Assembly (NCBI GenBank): GCA_964415185.1
Contig: CAYPZI010000132.1
Span: forward strand, 1 to 7,907
Direction of reading: 5' to 3'
From: CAYVBJ01 sp964415185
Lineage (GTDB): Bacteria > Bacteroidota > Rhodothermia > Balneolales > Balneolaceae
DNA: 7,907 nucleotides
Part shown: positions 6,727 to 7,907 of the stretch, piece by piece
Layout: each line of letters begins with the position of its first letter
How positions within the stretch are numbered: the stretch's first letter is position 1
Position numbers and translations under genes: made by a program
Notes under the pieces: model-generated
What the model was told of the DNA's origin: nothing
Database searches by the model: none
Seen by the model: only the letters and a program-made list of their open reading frames with translations

Positions 6727-6768
6727 AAAATGTCCGGTATGGAAATTCTATTCGAATTTGTACATTTT
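6727..6768. terminator. Nested hairpin between mscS and fructose bisphosphatase (possible weak terminator)
   Basis: The outer arms AAAATGT (6727-6733) and ACATTTT (6762-6768) pair perfectly over 7 bp, and the inner arms AAATTC (6743-6748) and GAATTT (6754-6759) pair over 6 bp around a 5-nt loop. The structure starts 2 bases after the mscS stop and ends in a run of five T residues (6765-6769), as for an intrinsic terminator. However, the stems are almost entirely A-T, so stability would be low; readthrough into the gene at 6805 is likely. The AT-rich sequence could equally form part of a promoter. Confidence 0.35.
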
Positions 6769-6804
6769 TAACCATACAACTTAAAAGAAAATAAACCGGG
6801 TATC

Positions 6805-7833
6805 ATGACAGAGGAAAGAAGGAGAAACGGGCTGATTACTCTTGAAGAGTACATCATTCAATCGCAAAACCGGTTTCCGGGTGCCACCGGTGAGTTATCT
6901 CAACTGCTCAGGGATATCGGGCTTGCGGCAAAAATCATATCAAGGGAAGTGAACAAGGCAGGTATTACCAATTTGCTTGGAGCCGATGGCAATACAAATG
7001 TGCACGGTGAGTCGGTTAAAAAGCTGGATACGTTTGCCGATCAGCAGCTTATCTCTGCACTCAACCGTTCGCTCATTACCTGCATGGTGATTTCGGAAGA
7101 AAACGACGGAATAGTGAAACTGAGCAACGAAGGCGGAAAATATATTGTCTATCTGGATCCGCTCGACGGCTCCTCCAATATCGATGTGAATGTGTCGATT
7201 GGCAGTATCTTCTCAATTTATATGCGTCCGTCAAGATATGGAAAAGACCTGAGGGAAAGCGATGCCCTTCAGCCCGGCACCCGCCAAATTGCCGCCGGGT
7301 ATGTTTTGTATGGCTCAAGTACAATCCTGGTATACACAACCGGGCTGGGTGTATCAGCTTTTACGCTGGACCCGAGTATCGGTGAATTTATTTTGTATGA
7401 TGACCAATTTGAGATTCCGGAATACGGTAAGATTTACAGTATCAATGAAGGCAGTTATAACTCTTGGGAGTACGGCCTGAAAAGATATATCAAATATTGT
7501 CAGGAAGATGACGCGGAAACCATGAGGCCTTATACGGCCCGCTATATCGGGTCTATGGTTGCCGATATCCACAGGACACTGGTGAAAGGCGGTGTCTTTA
7601 TTTACCCGTCAAGCAAGTTATATCCCGAGGGCAAACTAAGGCTCATGTATGAATGCAACCCGCTCAGTTTTATTATCGAACAGGCAGGCGGTATGGCCAC
7701 TGACGGGAAAAAACGAATTATGGAAATTGAGCCCACGGCCATTCATCAGCGGACGCCAATCTATATTGGTTCGAAAAACAACGTCGAAAAGGTGAAAGAG
7801 TATCTTGAAAAGTATGCCGAAGAGCCGGTTTAG
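6805..7833 (+). CDS. fbp: Class I fructose-1,6-bisphosphatase (342 aa)
   Basis: This cytoplasmic enzyme hydrolyses fructose 1,6-bisphosphate to fructose 6-phosphate, the committed step of gluconeogenesis. It aligns almost colinearly with E. coli Fbp (332 aa), with about 10 extra N-terminal residues. Visible landmarks are TLEEYIIQSQNRFPGATGEL (12-31), HGESVKKLD (67-75), the metal ligands E98 and E99 in ISEEND, DPLDGSSNIDVNVS (118-131) with D118 and D121, GTRQIAAGYVLYGSST (158-173), RYIGSMVADIHRTL (246-259) and KLRLMYECNPLSF (277-289) with E283 as the last metal ligand. All catalytic residues I can place are present. The ATG follows an 80-bp gap after mscS without a Shine-Dalgarno sequence; no better upstream start exists in frame. 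It may be co-transcribed by readthrough or have its own promoter, which I could not identify. There is no obvious functional link to the channel or the lipoprotein. Confidence 0.97.
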   Translation: MTEERRRNGLITLEEYIIQSQNRFPGATGELSQLLRDIGLAAKIISREVNKAGITNLLGADGNTNVHGESVKKLDTFADQQLISALNRSLITCMVISEENDGIVKLSNEGGKYIVYLDPLDGSSNIDVNVSIGSIFSIYMRPSRYGKDLRESDALQPGTRQIAAGYVLYGSSTILVYTTGLGVSAFTLDPSIGEFILYDDQFEIPEYGKIYSINEGSYNSWEYGLKRYIKYCQEDDAETMRPYTARYIGSMVADIHRTLVKGGVFIYPSSKLYPEGKLRLMYECNPLSFIIEQAGGMATDGKKRIMEIEPTAIHQRTPIYIGSKNNVEKVKEYLEKYAEEPV

Positions 7834-7865
7834 AAGGGGTTAGCAATTCGTTTTGCGGGGTATTA

Positions 7866-7881
7866 TTGAGTGAAAACTCAA
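7866..7881. terminator. Small GAAA-loop hairpin downstream of fbp (weak terminator candidate)
   Basis: TTGAGT (7866-7871) and ACTCAA (7876-7881) form a perfect 6-bp stem around a GAAA tetraloop, 32 nt past the fbp stop. GAAA loops stabilise short RNA hairpins. There is no T run after it on the plus strand; instead the sequence continues as a purine-rich stretch with AAAAGGC repeated twice in tandem (7880-7893). On the minus strand the same structure would be preceded rather than followed by pyrimidines. The assignment as a terminator is therefore weak. Confidence 0.3.
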
Positions 7882-7907
7882 AAGGCAAAAGGCAGAAGTG
7901 AATAGAG

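Overview
The window reads as an ordinary chromosomal stretch from a Gram-negative bacterium of the Bacteroidota/Balneolota group. The support is indirect. A lipoprotein with an SbsA-type Ig-like N-terminus and 'D-x-N-x-N' modules is of a kind common in that lineage. A promoter-like pair (TTTG, 18 bp, TATATTTG) fits the Bacteroidetes primary-sigma consensus. None of the seven starts has a clear Shine-Dalgarno sequence. Placement within Balneolota is an impression from protein style, not a demonstrated fact.

Layout. Bases 1-120 hold a GC-richer, fold-back and tandemly repeated non-coding element. A short unrecognised membrane-anchored protein follows (222-584, +). It converges on a minus-strand block (3935 down to 627): pncB (nicotinate phosphoribosyltransferase), pncA (nicotinamidase, overlapping pncB by 4 bp in an ATGA junction), and, after a 163-bp gap with a strong inverted repeat, a DAO-family FAD oxidoreductase resembling the C-terminal oxidase domain of MnmC. 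A 193-bp divergent intergenic region separates this from a plus-strand block: a 560-aa Ig-like lipoprotein, a small MscS-type mechanosensitive channel 25 bp downstream, and, after an 80-bp gap with a nested hairpin, class I fructose-1,6-bisphosphatase. The window ends in short non-coding sequence with a small GAAA-loop hairpin.

How the genes work together. pncA and pncB are consecutive steps of NAD salvage (nicotinamide to nicotinate to nicotinate mononucleotide), and their overlap suggests translational coupling. The lipoprotein and channel are probably co-transcribed envelope genes. Fructose bisphosphatase is a gluconeogenic housekeeping enzyme with no evident link to them. No phage, CRISPR, toxin-antitoxin, transposase, tRNA or rRNA gene was seen. 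I found no convincing new multi-gene system. The least explained items are the repeat at 11-120, the 15-bp-arm inverted repeat at 1776-1853, the unknown 120-aa protein and the repeated-module lipoprotein. No stretch longer than 300 bp lacks a gene.
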